Shown one piece after another: positions 1 through 8,437 of a stretch of DNA of 47,501 bases (positions are counted from its first letter, which is position 1; each line of letters starts with the position of its first letter). Below the pieces are notes generated by a model. It was given only the letters and a program-made list of their open reading frames with translations. It did not search any database and had not been told where the DNA came from. The translations under genes were made by a program, and so were the position numbers. The stretch is from an uncultured Faecalibacterium sp. (lineage in GTDB: Bacteria; Bacillota; Clostridia; Oscillospirales; Ruminococcaceae), in contig CALFLK010000019.1 of assembly GCA_937880095.1 (NCBI GenBank), positions 1 to 47,501 of the forward strand, in the 5' to 3' direction.

Positions 1-225
1 GTGGAAACTTTCCCCGTAGACGATGTAAACGGATACAATCGGGCACTGGGCAAACTCTGGTGCGGTTATGGCCTGCTTTTTATTTTGCTGGGGCTGCCGC
101 TTTTGGCTGGACAAAATTCCGCTTGGGCGCTGCTTTCTATTCTCGGCACTGTGTTTAGTACGCTGGGTCTGATGCTGATTTATGTACTGTGCATCGAACC
201 GAAATACAAAAAGAAATCGCGGTGA
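1..225 (+). CDS. Small membrane protein, 5' end cut by window edge
   Basis: The open frame runs from the first base to a TGA at 223-225 and gives 74 residues. Its first codon is GTG, but the window starts there and no upstream ribosome site can be seen, so the protein is probably longer. Two hydrophobic stretches (about residues 22-38 and 42-64) follow a polar start containing GYNRALGKLW, and the end is basic (KYKKKSR). It resembles short two-helix proteins of unknown function common in Clostridia; I cannot name the family. A strong terminator follows 24 bases after the stop. Confidence 0.6.
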   Translation: METFPVDDVNGYNRALGKLWCGYGLLFILLGLPLLAGQNSAWALLSILGTVFSTLGLMLIYVLCIEPKYKKKSR

Positions 226-248
226 CTTGCACTCAAGTTTTCCACGAA

Positions 249-285
249 AAATACCGGCACGGTGGAAAACCGCGCCGGTATTTTT
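249..285. terminator. Bidirectional intrinsic terminator
   Basis: The inverted repeat ATACCGGC (251-258) / GCCGGTAT (274-281) is followed by TTTTT on the plus strand and preceded by an A-run that serves the minus strand. It lies between two convergent genes and probably ends both transcripts. Confidence 0.85.
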
Positions 286-288
286 CTG

Positions 289-1602
289 TTATTTCCTGCC
301 CAGCGGGCCTTTTGTCACCTGACGGCCGGAACCATCATCATTGAGTTCCCGTTCGGCATTGTTTTCATCCATTGACAGCGATGCCAGCCCGATTTCATTG
401 TTCAAAACATAGGCGCCCGCGATTGCGTGTTTGCCGTATTTGCCCCGTATCTTGTCCAGACTTTTCTCCAGCGCTTCCCGCTTGGGGCTGGATTTCGGCG
501 TGTCCTCTGCAAAGAAGCTTTGCTGCACTGCCAGCGGCGTATCAGTCAACCCCAATGCTGTCACGCCCAAAAGCCGCACCGGGCGGGATAGATCCCAGTT
601 TTTCTGCAAAAGCTCCCACGCTGCTGCTTCTAAATCTTTTGCCAGATGGGTCGAAGTCGGCAGTTGTTTTTGCCGCTGAATGCTTTTCAGCTGGTTATCC
701 TTGATGGTGATTTGCACAGTTCCCGCATACAAGCCATGGCGGCGCAGCCGCCCGGCAACTTCATCCGCCAAAGCTGCAATCCCCGCACGCAAATCTGCCG
801 AACCTTTCAAATCTCTTTTATAGGTTGTGCTGTTACCCACGCTCTTGATGGGTTCGCTTTCCCCCCAACGACGCACTGGGGCATTATCTTCGCCACGAGC
901 ATTTCGGGATAGCTCTGCCCCGGATTTGCCCAGCACCTGCACCAGATACAGCGGATCTGCTGCCGCAACATCACCAATGGTGCGCAGCTGCATGGATGCC
1001 AGCTTTTCTGCCAACCGTCTGCCCACAAATAGCATCGCACTTACCGGCATTGGCCACACGATATCTTTATAGTTTTCTCTGCTGATTAAGGTCGTAGCGT
1101 CCGGCTTTTTGTAATCGGAACCCATTTTGGCGAATACCTTATTAAAGCTGACACCTACCGAAATGGTCAGCCCGGTTTCTGCATGAACCCGGTTGCGAAT
1201 CTGGTCCCCCAAAGCTTTGGGGCTTTCCGCATATAGATGCCATGTATTGGTTACATCCAGCCAGCTTTCATCCACCGAAAACGGTTCGACACGGGTGGTG
1301 TACTGCTGATAAATCGCATTGATGACCTGATAATAATGCTGATACTTTTCCCGATGGGACGGCAACAGCACCAGATCCGGGCATTTCTGCTTTGCCTGCC
1401 AGATCACTTCGGCAGTCTGGATGCCGTACTTTTTCGCCGGTTCATTTTTCGCCAGAATAATACCATGACGCCCATCCGGGTCGCCACATACTGCCACCGG
1501 AAGACGTTTCAATTCCGGATGCTCCAAAAGCTCCACGCTGGCAAAAAAGCTGTTGCAGTCACAATGTAAAATCCAGCGTGGTTTTTCCTGTTTGGTTTCC
1601 AT
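289..1602 (-). CDS. dinB: DNA polymerase IV (Y-family)
   Basis: This is an error-prone translesion polymerase. Visible landmarks are the N-terminal metal-binding segment LHCDCNSFFASVE (Asp15), the catalytic SVDESWLDVT with Asp111-Glu112, the finger/palm motif FNKVFAKMGSDYKKPD, and the little-finger end LEKSLDKIRGKYG. A QQSFF pentapeptide near residue 360 fits a beta-clamp-binding motif. The length of 437 aa is slightly above the usual 350-420 because of a polar tail of about 30 residues. The ATG at 1602 is preceded by AAAGGA with 10 bases between. It is a stand-alone gene, convergent with its left neighbour. No LexA/DinR-like box was recognised upstream. Confidence 0.95.
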   Translation of the reverse strand: METKQEKPRWILHCDCNSFFASVELLEHPELKRLPVAVCGDPDGRHGIILAKNEPAKKYGIQTAEVIWQAKQKCPDLVLLPSHREKYQHYYQVINAIYQQYTTRVEPFSVDESWLDVTNTWHLYAESPKALGDQIRNRVHAETGLTISVGVSFNKVFAKMGSDYKKPDATTLISRENYKDIVWPMPVSAMLFVGRRLAEKLASMQLRTIGDVAAADPLYLVQVLGKSGAELSRNARGEDNAPVRRWGESEPIKSVGNSTTYKRDLKGSADLRAGIAALADEVAGRLRRHGLYAGTVQITIKDNQLKSIQRQKQLPTSTHLAKDLEAAAWELLQKNWDLSRPVRLLGVTALGLTDTPLAVQQSFFAEDTPKSSPKREALEKSLDKIRGKYGKHAIAGAYVLNNEIGLASLSMDENNAERELNDDGSGRQVTKGPLGRK

Positions 1603-1673
1603 CGGGCATTCATCCTTTCCGGTATTTTTTGCACAAATTCATCATTTTGCCCCATGCGAAGTGATGCAGGGTC

Positions 1674-1682
1674 TGCTATACT
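1674..1682 (+). promoter_or_regulatory. Extended -10 promoter for the CmpB-like gene
   Basis: TG-C-TATACT is an extended -10 element lying 57 bases before the ATG at 1740. No good -35 is present at the expected spacing. The same 9-mer recurs at other gene starts in this window. Confidence 0.5.
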
Positions 1683-1739
1683 GATTTTATCAAAATTGAT
1701 CTGATTTTGTCGAGTGAAATGAAATGGGAGGCTTTTTTC

Positions 1740-2630
1740 ATGTTTGATACATATACCCTGTACCAGCTTCTCTGGTATTTTCTGACCTATGCATTCCTGG
1801 GCTGGTGCATGGAGGTGGTGTTCTGCTCCATCACCGAAGGTCATGTGGTGAACCGTGGCTTTTTGAATGGCCCTGTCTGCCCGATTTATGGTTTTGGTAT
1901 GCTGGGCATTTTGCTTTTGCTGCGCCCGCTGCTTGCCGTCAACGATTTGGCGCACAATGTGGCGCTATATGTGTGCGGTATGGTGCTGGCAAGTGCTGTG
2001 GAATATCTGGTGGGCTGGGGAATGCTCAAGCTATTTCACGCCCGCTGGTGGGACTATCGGGATAAAAAATGCAATGTGAACGGTTTTATCTGTTTGAGTA
2101 TCAGCCTGTGCTGGGGTTTGGGTACTTTGGTCGCCTGCCGTATTCTGCACCCGCTAGTGCATACGCTGACGATTTCTCTGCTGCCCAAGGGTATCGGCAT
2201 CTGGGTGCTTGCTGCGCTGCTGATTTTGTTTGCAATCGACACTGTCGTATCGGTACGCACCGCCATCTATATGGACCGAGATCTGGCAGAGCTGGATCGC
2301 ATTGCCCACCGCATGGAAGCTTTGAGCGAAAAGATGAGTAGCGACATCGGTTCCCGCGCATTGGAAACCGACCAGCGCATGGATCGTGCCCGTTTGCAGG
2401 CAAAGCTCGCCAGCTACGAGCTGCGGGATGCCGCCGACCAGCTGGAAGATGCAGCTGCTGACCGCCGTGCTGCTTTGGAACAGCGTGCACAGGAACTGCG
2501 TACCCGCCTGATGCAGGAACACTCCGGCACACGCCGTCTGCTGCGTGCTTTCCCCCATTTGAATGCAGACGAACGGCATGATATTTTCCAGCAGCTGCAC
2601 GACGATTTGAGCGCATTGCGCCGCCGTTGA
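1740..2630 (+). CDS. CmpB-like integral membrane protein (putative ABC transporter type IV family)
   Basis: The 296-aa protein opens with the family's hallmark region, FLTYAFLGWCMEV followed by NRGFLNGPVCPIYGFG, then about five or six membrane segments up to residue 190. The last 100 residues are charged and helical (many Ala/Glu/Arg/Gln), probably a cytosolic coiled coil. The family is annotated as a putative ABC permease, but no ATPase partner is nearby and its function is unknown. I chose the ATG at 1740 because GGGAGG sits 7 bases upstream; an in-frame TTG at 1707 has no such site. A perfect 15-bp terminator follows. Confidence 0.8.
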   Translation: MFDTYTLYQLLWYFLTYAFLGWCMEVVFCSITEGHVVNRGFLNGPVCPIYGFGMLGILLLLRPLLAVNDLAHNVALYVCGMVLASAVEYLVGWGMLKLFHARWWDYRDKKCNVNGFICLSISLCWGLGTLVACRILHPLVHTLTISLLPKGIGIWVLAALLILFAIDTVVSVRTAIYMDRDLAELDRIAHRMEALSEKMSSDIGSRALETDQRMDRARLQAKLASYELRDAADQLEDAAADRRAALEQRAQELRTRLMQEHSGTRRLLRAFPHLNADERHDIFQQLHDDLSALRRR

Positions 2631-2652
2631 TGTTATGTAACCTTTGAACAGA

Positions 2653-2690
2653 AAAGGGAGCCAGCCTGTTACAGGCTGGCTCCCTTTTTT
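2653..2690. terminator. Strong bidirectional terminator
   Basis: A perfect 15-bp stem (AAGGGAGCCAGCCTG, loop TTA) is flanked by A- and T-runs. It separates convergent genes, and its last two T residues are part of the GNAT stop codon. Confidence 0.9.
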
Positions 2691-3210
2691 ATGCCAGAAT
2701 CATTTCATAGCAGAAAAATTCTTTGCCGTATTCTTCGATGCGTCCTGCAAGGCGAAAGCCCATGGATTCATACAAATGATTGGCAATCGGGTTGGTAGTC
2801 ACCGCATGGAAACGTGCACTGTCGTATCCCATTTCTTTTGCGGTTTCCAGCATTTTAAGCATCACACGGCGACCCAAGCCCTGACCCTGAAAATCCGGCG
2901 AAACACAGAAGCGACCCAAGCCGCAGGGATTCTTCGTGGACGGGTTCCTGCCTTTGATATCGTCCACTACCTCTCCTTTCTGAAATTCTGCCCAGGAGCG
3001 AATCTGCATGATCGAAGCAATTTTGCCATCGTGCGGCACTTTATACAGCGTTTGTGTAGCAAGGTCATGTGCCAGAATTTCACGGGTAGGATACTCCTCA
3101 CCCCAGCCTGAGCTAGGGGTGAGAACTGCTACATTGTGACACAGTGCATAGATTTCGTCCAAATCAGATTCCGGTGCCTGCACCAGATTGATTTCAAAGG
3201 TATCTTTCAT
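2689..3210 (-). CDS. GNAT family N-acetyltransferase
   Basis: This is a 173-aa acetyl-CoA-dependent N-acetyltransferase of unknown substrate. Motif A is clear (GRFCVSPDFQGQGLGRRVM, with the QGQGLG acetyl-CoA pyrophosphate loop), followed by the helix LKMLETAKEMGYD and the C-terminal NHLYESMGF strand-turn typical of the fold. The start at 3210 is chosen for AAAGGA 8 bases upstream; a longer frame to 3366 would run through the preceding terminator and is not credible. It is transcribed alone, downstream of a terminator that closes the flippase operon. Confidence 0.9.
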   Translation of the reverse strand: MKDTFEINLVQAPESDLDEIYALCHNVAVLTPSSGWGEEYPTREILAHDLATQTLYKVPHDGKIASIMQIRSWAEFQKGEVVDDIKGRNPSTKNPCGLGRFCVSPDFQGQGLGRRVMLKMLETAKEMGYDSARFHAVTTNPIANHLYESMGFRLAGRIEEYGKEFFCYEMILA

Positions 3211-3230
3211 TCTAAACATCCTTTCAACGG

Positions 3231-3260
3231 AAAACCCCTTGCTCTGCGGCAAGGGGTTTT
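3231..3260 (-). terminator. Terminator of the flippase operon
   Basis: AAAACCCCTTG and CAAGGGGTTTT form an 11-bp stem with a T-run on the minus strand, four bases past the flippase stop codon and just ahead of the GNAT gene. Confidence 0.85.
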
Positions 3261-3263
3261 GAT

Positions 3264-4751
3264 TTACTTTTTGGCAGTGCCTTCCAGCTTTGCTACCAGT
3301 GCTCGGCCCCGACGACCAAACAGTTTGGGCAGAATCAGGCGAGCCATGCCCCATACGCTGTCCCACTGATAGAAAATCATCGCAGCGGTCAGCAGCGTTG
3401 TAATGATCTGCCAGCCTGCAATGCCTTGCAGCATTACAAAGGCTTCAATGGTCAGCATCACCAGCGAAACCAGCATCCGACCTGGTGCGAAATGCACCTT
3501 CAAGAAACGTCGGGTATCTACGGCACGCAGCACGAAAACCAAGCTCAGGCTGAGCGCAGAAGCGATTGCTGCACCCACCGGACCCCACTGGCGAATAAAC
3601 ATCCAGTTCAGCGCAAGATTCGCCACCGCACCCGCCAGCATGGTGAATAACGCGTTGGTACTTCGGGTATATACCACATAAATACTGCTGAAGAACTGGT
3701 TAAAGCAGGTAAAGATTGCTGCTACCGTCAGGAACGGTACGAACTCCCAAGACTGGAAGAAGTTTGCACGGAACACACGCATCAGCGGCTGGCTCAGCCA
3801 GATGATACCCGCGGCACAGCAGAACAAAATACCGGAGTAAAGGCGGAAAATCTTGGAGAAGAATGCCTCACGGCCTTCTTCTTCCGTAACAGCAGAAACC
3901 TGCCATGCTTCGTAGAAAATAATGCCCAGTGTATTCAAAATAGTGGGCATCCAGTAACCACTGGACAGCAAACCTGCCCATTCATCACCAGTCATACCCT
4001 GATAACCGTTGCACATACCCTTGACGAAGAACAAGTCCGAAGCGTTGATGATCCAGAAGCTGATCTGTGCCGGAATCATAGGCAGTGCATAACACAGCAT
4101 CTTTTTCCACAGCTTGACGTTGATGCGGGAGAAATCCAGATAGCGGTACAGCTTTGCGCTAAAGAACAGGAATACTGCCGAGCAGAAGTCGCCGCAGATG
4201 ATTGCCAGCAAATAACCTGCTGCACCCATGTTCAAGCCCAGCAGGAACAAGGTGTAAAAGCCCATGGTCAGGAAGGTACATAACACACCATCTATGGCAA
4301 CCAATCGGTTCAGCTCCCGGCTGCGGACAAACTGGGTACACAGCGTGCGGAAACAGCTGGTCAAAACATAAATGTAAATATACACGCCGTAATCGGCGAT
4401 GGTAGGCACCATAGTGACGACCGGCCACAACAGCAGCAGCACACCGTAGCCCGCCAGAATAGAGAGCAGACTGTTGGTAAACACCTGTTTTTCATCGTTG
4501 TTGTGATCCAGACCAAAGCGGATAACCGCATTGGAAATGCCCAGCGAAACCACAGGAATCAGCAGGTTTGCGCACTGGCTTGCCAGATTGCTGACGCCCA
4601 TGATGCTGGTTTCTTTCATCACATGGCTCAAAAAAGGCTTAACCAGGAAGCTGAGCAGCTTCGAGGAAAAGCTGGAAATTGCGAAAATCAGTGTATTGCC
4701 CGCCAGCTTGGAATACTTATCGCTTTTGGGTGCAGAGTTTGTTTGGGACAT
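3264..4751 (-). CDS. Polysaccharide/lipid-linked oligosaccharide flippase (MOP superfamily)
   Basis: The 495-aa protein has about 14 membrane segments. The N-terminal region GNTLIFAISSFSSKLLSFL and the internal repeats fit the Wzx/MurJ-like polysaccharide transporter family, which flips lipid-linked glycan units across the inner membrane. The end is basic (FGRRGRALVAKLEGTAKK). The start at 4751 (MSQTNS) has GAGAG 9 bases upstream; an in-frame ATG at 4784 lacks one. It is the last gene of a five-gene minus-strand operon, 57 bases after the metallopeptidase gene. No glycosyltransferases are adjacent, so its substrate cannot be inferred. Confidence 0.88.
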   Translation of the reverse strand: MSQTNSAPKSDKYSKLAGNTLIFAISSFSSKLLSFLVKPFLSHVMKETSIMGVSNLASQCANLLIPVVSLGISNAVIRFGLDHNNDEKQVFTNSLLSILAGYGVLLLLWPVVTMVPTIADYGVYIYIYVLTSCFRTLCTQFVRSRELNRLVAIDGVLCTFLTMGFYTLFLLGLNMGAAGYLLAIICGDFCSAVFLFFSAKLYRYLDFSRINVKLWKKMLCYALPMIPAQISFWIINASDLFFVKGMCNGYQGMTGDEWAGLLSSGYWMPTILNTLGIIFYEAWQVSAVTEEEGREAFFSKIFRLYSGILFCCAAGIIWLSQPLMRVFRANFFQSWEFVPFLTVAAIFTCFNQFFSSIYVVYTRSTNALFTMLAGAVANLALNWMFIRQWGPVGAAIASALSLSLVFVLRAVDTRRFLKVHFAPGRMLVSLVMLTIEAFVMLQGIAGWQIITTLLTAAMIFYQWDSVWGMARLILPKLFGRRGRALVAKLEGTAKK

Positions 4752-4808
4752 AGGCAAGTTCTCTCTTTCGATTGGAAACGCCACGAAACTGGCTTTCTCC
4801 AGATAGCA

Positions 4809-5363
4809 TTATTTTTCTCGCAGTAAATCCCGCCGGGCTTTCCAGTCCGGCAGAATTTGTGCTACCTGCACCCAGAATTCCGGGCTGTGATTTGGCACTA
4901 AAAAGTGGCAGTACTCATGTACTACCACATAAATCTGCGCTGCCGGCGGCATCTGATACAGCCGCAGCGCAAAGGTCAACTGCTTTTTGGTCAAATGACA
5001 AACGCCCCAGCGGCTGGTCATATCCCGCACCTTGATAACAGGTTTTTCGCCGCCCAGCACTTTTTCGAATGCAGGAAACACAAGGTCACTCATGGCGGTA
5101 AATGCTGCCAATGCCTGCGCTTCATCCGGCAAAGGCTGTGCTTCGCGGGTAGCACGAGCAGCAGCAGTTTTGCGGGCTTTTTCCAGCCAGCGGGCATGGT
5201 CATCCACAAATTTGTCTACTGACGTAATGGGTGCGCGTGGTGGTGCGCTGACCTGAGGCATCCCCGCTTTGTCCAAATGCAGATTATAATTTTTAACTTT
5301 CTTGCGGGTCAGCTGGTAGGTAATACCGCCCGACGTCACACGCAATTCTGATTTTTGGCTCAT
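4809..5363 (-). CDS. YgjP-type zinc metallopeptidase (DUF45)
   Basis: The 184-aa protein has the zinc site HEYCH (His149 and His153, catalytic Glu150) and a third ligand, His159, in the NHSPEFW motif that defines the YgjP/DUF45 family. The upstream strand SRWGVCHLTKKQLTF is also typical. The biological substrate is not known. Its ATG overlaps the stop codon of the preceding lipoprotein gene by four bases (ATGA arrangement), which points to translational coupling. Confidence 0.9.
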   Translation of the reverse strand: MSQKSELRVTSGGITYQLTRKKVKNYNLHLDKAGMPQVSAPPRAPITSVDKFVDDHARWLEKARKTAAARATREAQPLPDEAQALAAFTAMSDLVFPAFEKVLGGEKPVIKVRDMTSRWGVCHLTKKQLTFALRLYQMPPAAQIYVVVHEYCHFLVPNHSPEFWVQVAQILPDWKARRDLLREK

Positions 5364-5881
5364 GCCACGGCAGCTGCACCGTCTACACGCATCTGACCGT
5401 AGATATAATAGCCGTATGCGTCATAGGACAAAACCATACGATACTGCGCCGCAGGGTCCAGATCACTGATGGTGTAGGTGTGCATATCACCGTTGGTGTA
5501 GTAGTAGATGGTGCTATCGTCTACATACTCGGCACCGCCTTCCACCTTTTTCCACAAGTTGATTTTGAAACTCTTCATGCCGGTTGCTTCGCCGGTCGCA
5601 TGGGACATAATGGTCAACGAACCATTGGGCGCAGTAAAGTAATCCGTTTCTCTCTTATTGATGCCATTGAACACGATATACATTCCGGTATCGGTCATCT
5701 GCGTTGCAAAGCCCGCGCTAGCGTCCATACCTTCCGGCAGCGTAATCGTTTCTTCCGTTGCTTCTGCACGGGTCAGCGGATCACGCACTTCTTCCGGTTC
5801 CTTTTCAATACAGCCAGTCAGCATCAGCGCTGCCAGAATAGCAGCCGTTGCCAGTGCCAGCAGTTTTACAGCCTTTTTCAT
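5360..5881 (-). CDS. Small lipoprotein, unknown function
   Basis: The 173-aa protein starts with a type II signal peptide: MKK, a hydrophobic core, and lipobox LTGC with Cys24 as the lipidation site. The mature part begins with an acidic linker (EKEPEEVRD), then an apparently beta-rich domain containing several Tyr residues. I do not recognise a family. The start at 5881 has AAAGGAG 6 bases upstream. A short hairpin (CCCGG/CCGGG) without a T-run lies just before the ribosome site. It sits between a GHL10 lipoprotein and the coupled metallopeptidase, so a cell-surface role is likely. Confidence 0.75.
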   Translation of the reverse strand: MKKAVKLLALATAAILAALMLTGCIEKEPEEVRDPLTRAEATEETITLPEGMDASAGFATQMTDTGMYIVFNGINKRETDYFTAPNGSLTIMSHATGEATGMKSFKINLWKKVEGGAEYVDDSTIYYYTNGDMHTYTISDLDPAAQYRMVLSYDAYGYYIYGQMRVDGAAAVA

Positions 5882-5945
5882 ATATGCTCCTTTCGCCCGG
5901 TTTGCACCGGGTGTGTCTATCAAAATCGTTTTCACGCCGAGCCAA

Positions 5946-7232
5946 TCAGCCCTGCTGTGTATCGATTTCTCGATTTTTCTCTGCCAGTGCGCTGCACTCA
6001 GCGTCTGCCAGTTCCGGATACGGCGAAGCCGCTACAAATTCGTAGCGGAACAAGCCATAGCCATCTGCGCCACCTTCGGTCAAATCCGCTACCATGTCTG
6101 CCAACTGGTGACCGGACTGCCACTGGGTTTCACTGTCCGGGTTTGCACCGCCATCCCCTTTGCCGATGCGATATACACCCAGACCAAAATACAAATCACA
6201 GGCTTCGTGGCGGGGCATTTCCAGCCACTCCTTTGTGATGTTCTCATATGCAAAGCGGGTACTGCCACTCTTCAGCTGGTAACCGTAACCCCAGTAAACC
6301 TGCGGGCAGATGTAGTCCACCAGCGGACCGTCCGCGCCATTCATCCAGGCAGATACATCACTGTACTGCTGCTGGTAATTATTATCCGGGTTACCCTGCG
6401 GGCTGATACCAAAGCGCAGGGTGGGGTCTTTTGCCTTAATGGCATCTCTGGTTTTGCGCACCAGCTCGGTTACATTGCTGCGCCGCCATTCTTCCAGCGA
6501 AGTGGACGAACTCTTTGCAGCATACTGCGCTTCATCAATCCATGGTTCTGTCGTGGGATAGAAATAGTCATCGAAATGAATACCGTCTACCGCGTAATGT
6601 TCCAGAATTTCCGTAACGCCCTGCACCACATAATCTGCCGCAGCCGGCTCTGCCGGGTTCAGATACACGCCGCCTTCCACTGTAACGCACCATTCCGGGT
6701 GGGTATTTGCCAAATCATTCTCGGCAAATTCCGCAGGGGTCTTGCTGTTCAGCCGCAGCCGATAGGGGTTGACCCACGCTTCCAGACTGATACTGCGCTC
6801 ATGGCACAGCCGCACCATGCAGTCCAGCGGGTCAAAGCCGGGGTCTTTCCCACGGGTACCTGTGCAGATATGGCTCCAAGGGAAAAGTGCGCTCTTATAT
6901 AGTGCGTCGCCAAAGGGGCGCACCTGCGCAATCAGGGTGTTCAGCCCCATGGACTGACACTTTTCCAGCACCGTTTCAAAGGATGCTTCAAATGCGGACT
7001 GGCTCGAAAAATCTACCAAGTGCCAATCCAGATAGCTGAGCCACATGGCACGATACTGCTCCGCCGAAGGCTTGGGCTGCTGTGGGTTCTGGGTTGCGCC
7101 GGGGGTATCCGTTGCCGACACATCTGCCGGTGTATTCGGCTGCCCGCAGGCAGATAAAAGCCCCACCATGGCAGCAGCACCCATCCCATACAGCACTTGA
7201 CGGCGGGAAACCGATTTCTCGAATCCTTCCAT
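5946..7232 (-). CDS. GHL10/DUF187 family glycoside hydrolase-like lipoprotein
   Basis: The 428-aa protein has a Tat-like lipoprotein leader (SRRQVL, lipobox LSAC with Cys29), then a Pro/Thr-rich spacer, then a TIM-barrel domain of the GHL10 family. Marker segments are the start YRAMWLSYLDW, NTLIAQVRPFGDALY, LEAWVNPYR and the acidic strand end VDGIHFDDYFYP, whose Asp pair is the presumed catalytic site. The family is thought to act on cell-wall or surface glycans. Its ribosome site AAGGAG overlaps the end of the upstream 169-aa gene (5-base gap), so the two are coupled. Confidence 0.88.
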   Translation of the reverse strand: MEGFEKSVSRRQVLYGMGAAAMVGLLSACGQPNTPADVSATDTPGATQNPQQPKPSAEQYRAMWLSYLDWHLVDFSSQSAFEASFETVLEKCQSMGLNTLIAQVRPFGDALYKSALFPWSHICTGTRGKDPGFDPLDCMVRLCHERSISLEAWVNPYRLRLNSKTPAEFAENDLANTHPEWCVTVEGGVYLNPAEPAAADYVVQGVTEILEHYAVDGIHFDDYFYPTTEPWIDEAQYAAKSSSTSLEEWRRSNVTELVRKTRDAIKAKDPTLRFGISPQGNPDNNYQQQYSDVSAWMNGADGPLVDYICPQVYWGYGYQLKSGSTRFAYENITKEWLEMPRHEACDLYFGLGVYRIGKGDGGANPDSETQWQSGHQLADMVADLTEGGADGYGLFRYEFVAASPYPELADAECSALAEKNREIDTQQG

Positions 7233-7237
7233 ACAAA

Positions 7238-7747
7238 TTACTCCTTGCTTGCTTTATACAGTGTAATGCCCAGCCAGCCGCGGGTGACACATACCAGCAC
7301 CCACAGGATGCTTGCTGTCCAGCCAATGCCGGTCTGGATTTGTGCCAGCAGCAGACCCATCTGAATCACTTCGGCAAAGCACAGCAGCTTCATCTGATTA
7401 CCAACATTCATGCCGCGCTTGTATTCGACCCAAGCCAGTACCGGCCAGAACAATGTCATGCGTGCAGCCATTTCTGCGCCAAACAGCACATAGCTGGCGA
7501 GCAGCACAAAAAATGCAATCATGTACTTACCGCTGAACGGATTTGCCGTCTTGCCGGGTTTGCCGTCAGGACTAAGCTCCTTCTGGGCTGCCAGAAACAA
7601 AACCGCCATGCCTGCCGCAGCAAATGCCAGCTGGGACAAAAAGCCCATGCTCTCGCCGAACAGCCAGCCGATCGCTTCCGCCAGACTGAACGCTGCCGAC
7701 ACAATCAACAGAAAATACCAGGTTTTACGGGTAAAACGAAATTTCAT
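7238..7747 (-). CDS. Multi-pass membrane protein, unknown function
   Basis: The 169-aa protein starts with a basic MKFRFTRK and has about five hydrophobic segments, with a polar cytosolic loop (KELSPDGKPGKTANP) after the second. I do not recognise a family. The ATG at 7747 is preceded by CGGAGG 7 bases away; longer upstream frames have no ribosome site and cross the promoter. It is the first gene of the minus-strand operon ending in the flippase, which suggests an envelope role. Confidence 0.7.
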   Translation of the reverse strand: MKFRFTRKTWYFLLIVSAAFSLAEAIGWLFGESMGFLSQLAFAAAGMAVLFLAAQKELSPDGKPGKTANPFSGKYMIAFFVLLASYVLFGAEMAARMTLFWPVLAWVEYKRGMNVGNQMKLLCFAEVIQMGLLLAQIQTGIGWTASILWVLVCVTRGWLGITLYKASKE

Positions 7748-7776
7748 AAGAATGCCTCCGGGCACAATTTTCCAGT

Positions 7777-7817
7777 ATGCTATACTATCAAATGATAATT
7801 CAGGTACAGTATAGCAC
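7777..7817. promoter_or_regulatory. Overlapping face-to-face extended -10 promoters
   Basis: GCTATACT (7779-7786) and AGTATAGC (7808-7815) are perfect inverted copies. Each supplies a TG-C-TATACT extended -10, one per strand. The plus copy would start near 7793 toward the 139-aa gene, and the minus copy near 7801 toward the operon starting at 7747. The two transcripts would overlap by a few bases. No good -35 is visible for either. Confidence 0.5.
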
Positions 7818-7936
7818 AAAACGATGGATTTTTCTGCTGTCCTTTGCAATTTCACGGATTTGTAGCATTTCTGCGCCGGGATATGGTACAATACTTTACG
7901 TTGTATTTTATGTATAAAAAGTGAGGTTTTTTCGGT

Positions 7937-8356
7937 ATGAATGCTGCTATTTCTTCCGTGCTGCTTTTGTGTGCAATTGCACTGGTTTTTCTGGTTCTGC
8001 GCCGACAGGATAATCATCAGCACAGCGAGTACGGTCCCAGCGGCATGAGCGAGTTTCGCACTGATTTGGCAATCGACGAATGCATGGACCGTCTGAATCG
8101 TCCGCAAGAATCCGACGAGTTTGTTTATACCCTCCGCCGAGAAACCGACGGCGGCTGGACCATGCACTTTACCTTGCACCAGCCCACCGCACAGCCTTTG
8201 GATACCCTGTACACCCTGCGGTTAGACCCGGGCAAACAGACGGTTGCCACGCTGATTTTCCGCCGGGAAGCCTTCGGCTACAAAGAGCCTGTGTTCCAGC
8301 CGGAGCTGCTGGACCGCTTTATGGCACAGAAGCTGAATGCCGTGCGCACAAAATAA
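7937..8356 (+). CDS. Membrane-anchored protein, unknown function
   Basis: The 139-aa protein has one N-terminal membrane segment (about residues 6-22) and a soluble domain of alternating strands with many charged residues. No family was recognised. The start has only a weak GTGAGG site. It is preceded by a long leader if transcription starts near 7793 and is followed by a possible terminator at 8402-8436. Confidence 0.65.
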   Translation: MNAAISSVLLLCAIALVFLVLRRQDNHQHSEYGPSGMSEFRTDLAIDECMDRLNRPQESDEFVYTLRRETDGGWTMHFTLHQPTAQPLDTLYTLRLDPGKQTVATLIFRREAFGYKEPVFQPELLDRFMAQKLNAVRTK

Positions 8357-8358
8357 GA

Positions 8359-8387
8359 TTGTAAAACATCTTGTTTTCTGCTATACT
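8359..8387 (+). promoter_or_regulatory. Promoter ahead of the CAU tRNA
   Basis: TTGTAA (8359-8364), a 17-base spacer and TATACT (8382-8387) with an upstream TG form a strong sigma-A promoter. It begins three bases after the stop codon of the 139-aa gene. It points at the tRNA, but a terminator-like hairpin lies between them. Confidence 0.7.
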
Positions 8388-8401
8388 TCCTAGTGTAGTG
8401 C

Positions 8402-8436
8402 CGCTGCTTGCAAAGTATGCTTGCAGCGACTTTTTT
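8402..8436 (+). terminator. Terminator-like hairpin directly before the tRNA
   Basis: CGCTGC (8402-8407) pairs with GCAGCG (8423-8428), with an inner GCA/TGC stem, then ACTTTTTT. It may end the upstream gene, or it may be a leader structure of the pre-tRNA, because the promoter lies on its far side. Confidence 0.6.
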
Positions 8437-8437
8437 C

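Noticed and set aside
2689..3366. A longer GNAT protein starting at 3366
   Set aside because: It would be translated through the flippase terminator and overlap the end of that gene; the start at 3210 has a proper ribosome site.
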